A stretch of DNA of 64,000 nucleotides from Paenibacillus pabuli NBRC 13638. Its GTDB lineage: Bacteria > Bacillota > Bacilli > Paenibacillales > Paenibacillaceae. The stretch spans positions 620,001-684,000 of the forward strand of contig NZ_BCNM01000001.1 of assembly GCF_001514495.1 (NCBI RefSeq), read 5' to 3'. Below are positions 63,804 through 64,000 of the stretch, piece after piece; the first letter of the stretch is position 1; the number at the start of each line of letters is the position of its first letter. Below the pieces are notes generated by a model. The model was not told where the DNA came from, did no database searches, and worked only from the letters and a program-made list of their open reading frames with translations. A program made the position numbers and the translations under genes.

Positions 63804-64000
63804 AGTTGTCCATTTCAAATAAAATAGTTCGATACGCTAAACGATTTGTTGGTATGCAGTTTAAAAATCACTCATCGCTTATAAAATTTGATTGTTCATC
63901 TTTCACACAAAAGGTATACGCTAAATACGGCATTTCTCTTCCCCGAACTACCCTGAAGCAATCACAACAAGGCATTGAAGTTGAGAAAGATGATCTTCAA
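63791..64000 (+). CDS. NlpC/P60 family peptidase, partial
   Basis: The frame starts at ATG 63791, overlapping the previous gene by 13 bases, and runs off the right edge after 70 residues. FDCSSFTQKVYAKYGISLPRT carries the catalytic Cys of the NlpC/P60 (C40) fold. Such enzymes cut peptidoglycan peptides. It may be a late or host-derived gene. Confidence 0.8.
   Translation, partial: MVRLKLSISNKIVRYAKRFVGMQFKNHSSLIKFDCSSFTQKVYAKYGISLPRTTLKQSQQGIEVEKDDLQ

Overview
The window looks like a piece of a Paenibacillus-type chromosome (Firmicutes). The evidence is moderate GC, strong AGGAGG-type ribosome sites, sigma-A promoters, YesM/YesN-type two-component genes, an FMN riboswitch, a spore-coat-type ATP-grasp protein, a Mn catalase, and a rifampin phosphotransferase. 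The genus is inferred from gene content and not proven.

Layout. (1) 1-1019: the end of an amino-acid ABC permease and its ATPase. (2) About 1070-7112: an acquired-looking island. It carries an AiiA-type AHL lactonase, an MFS pump, a GatA-type amidase, a tiny GatC/AtzG-like protein and a TetR regulator. It is flanked by a near-identical inverted pair of palindromic sites and by recombinase, IS256-like and IS110-like debris. CGGACA-type palindromes sit in front of the lactonase, in front of the amidase and in front of tetR. (3) 7328-18493: a ManC-like guanylyltransferase, a DUF6492-type protein, a YheC/D ATP-grasp protein, a CUT1 sugar ABC importer with a divergent YesM/YesN sensor pair, and a beta-lactamase-fold esterase. 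(4) 18648-22496: an EamA transporter and rph. (5) 22784-30488: the most novel-looking locus. It is a compact operon of an acyl carrier protein, a PGM1/BtrJ-like ATP-grasp ligase, a GT28-like glycosyltransferase, a radical SAM/SPASM enzyme, a three-gene ABC-2 exporter and a BtrH/C39-like protein, with no NRPS or PKS. It reads as a carrier-protein-based pathway for a small aminoacyl-derived product. (6) 30679-46140: chromosomal genes, including Mn catalase, DUF3231, an amidase, an EamA transporter under an FMN riboswitch, DinB and CGNR genes sharing paired operators, an amidohydrolase, an APC permease, a XerC/D-like recombinase, L-lactate dehydrogenase, a YCF48-like lipoprotein, and a small Cys-rich protein behind an Fnr/Rex-like box.

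(7) 46233-64000: the left part of a prophage that runs off the window. On the minus strand are the integrase, ImmA, a membrane protein and a repressor. A CI/Cro-like switch with repeated TGTTCC operators follows. The rightward early operon then encodes Cro, a DUF771-like protein, small proteins, a zinc-hook AAA ATPase, a RecT-like protein, an MBL nuclease, an initiator with an internal iteron origin, a helicase loader, a DnaB helicase, a RuvC-like resolvase, an ArpU-like late regulator, and a partial NlpC/P60 protein. A leftward gene at 61440-61904 looks like a moron.

All family names come from reading motifs and recalled family patterns. No database search was possible.
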